DNA from: Pseudomonas sp. 21 | GTDB taxonomy: Bacteria; Pseudomonadota; Gammaproteobacteria; Pseudomonadales; Pseudomonadaceae | NCBI RefSeq assembly: GCF_000955805.1 | Contig: NZ_JYOA01000003.1 | Coordinates: 278,203 to 342,202, forward strand | DNA: 64,000 nt | Direction: 5' to 3' | Shown here: positions 63,783 through 64,000 of the stretch, piece after piece | Numbering within the stretch: the stretch's first letter is position 1 | Layout of the letters: each line of letters begins with the position of its first letter | Position numbers and translations under genes: made by a program | Notes under the pieces: model-generated | Databases searched by the model: none | Told to the model about the DNA's origin: nothing | The model's input: the letters and a program-made list of their open reading frames with translations, nothing else

Positions 63783-64000
63783 CTCGCCGTAACTGACCTG
63801 TAGGAGCGGGCCATGCCCGCGATGTTGTTGCCCGAGCTTCGTTGTTCCTTCGCCGCTTCGGCGTAAGCGCGAGATTCTTGTTTCGCCCCCTCGGGCGAGT
63901 CACTTCTTCCAGACGCCGAAGAAGTAACCAAGAAGGCTTGCCCCTCCATCCGGTTTTTCGCTTAGGCGAAAAATACCCTCGTTGAAGCGCAGTTTCAGGG
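63783..64000. repeat. REP half plus second repeat type at window end
   Basis: 63799-63822 is a single GCGGGCCATGCCCGC-type REP arm. 63902-63925 (ACTTCTTC/GAAGAAGT) and 63954-63973 (TTTTTCGC/GCGAAAAA, TTAG loop) are hairpins; the last could terminate lapD. No gene seen. Confidence 0.75.

Overview
The window is high-GC chromosomal DNA that looks like a Pseudomonas of the P. aeruginosa / P. nitroreducens / P. citronellolis kind. The signs are the PhaG, SdsA/SdsB, LapG/LapD and OprD-type genes, many copies of the Pseudomonas-type REP palindrome (core GAGCNNGCTCGCGAAC), and a Pf-like inovirus element integrated at tRNA-Gly. I identified everything by reading; no database search was run.

Layout. 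1-1.1 kb: the end of a chaperone-usher fimbrial operon. 1.3-6.5 kb: an ECF42-type sigma factor locus (DGPF, SRPBCC, small membrane protein, DUF899, SnoaL-like, sigma factor) with a matching promoter, followed by chrA. 6.5-13.6 kb: SDR, glutamine amidotransferase, PAS-GGDEF protein, OprD-type porin, RidA. 13.7-16.5 kb: an hvfABC-type RiPP operon, whose precursor carries six EGKCG motifs and a C-terminal EF-hand pair, followed by ohr. 16.5-20.7 kb: an AT-richer foreign island (MocR regulator, EamA exporter, JAMM protease, ubiquitin-like/E1 fusion) with an internal deletion that fuses the E1 gene to the tail of an AlaX gene. 20.7-26.7 kb: DoxX and haem-type membrane proteins, an OmpR/EnvZ-like two-component system, a DUF2790 (PtrA-like) protein and a DipZ-like protein. 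A near-identical tandem TGTAT site lies upstream of both hvfA and the DUF2790 gene, so the two-component system probably joins the two loci in one copper or redox response.

26.97-35.88 kb: an integrated element between 30-bp direct repeats in the 3' end of tRNA-Gly(CCC). Its rep, integrase, repressor and excisionase-like genes resemble Pf phages. It has no recognisable ssDNA-binding, coat or Zot genes. Its left end carries AT-rich cargo: a 59-aa protein, a retron-like reverse transcriptase with LLDD in place of YxDD, a cold-shock-domain protein and an unknown 401-aa protein. An imperfect ~75-bp direct repeat flanks the RT operon.

36-46.6 kb: phaG, a solute-binding protein plus membrane HD-GYP pair, two L,D-transpeptidase-like proteins, rsuA and small membrane genes. 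46.8-57.1 kb: a complete guanidine assimilation operon under a guanidine-I riboswitch (ABC transporter, two DUF1989 deiminase subunits, a carboxylase, allophanate hydrolase). A 96-bp REP pair sits in frame inside the carboxylase gene. 57.3-64 kb: two small genes, sdsB/sdsA, and lapG/lapD, the c-di-GMP-controlled adhesin protease module.
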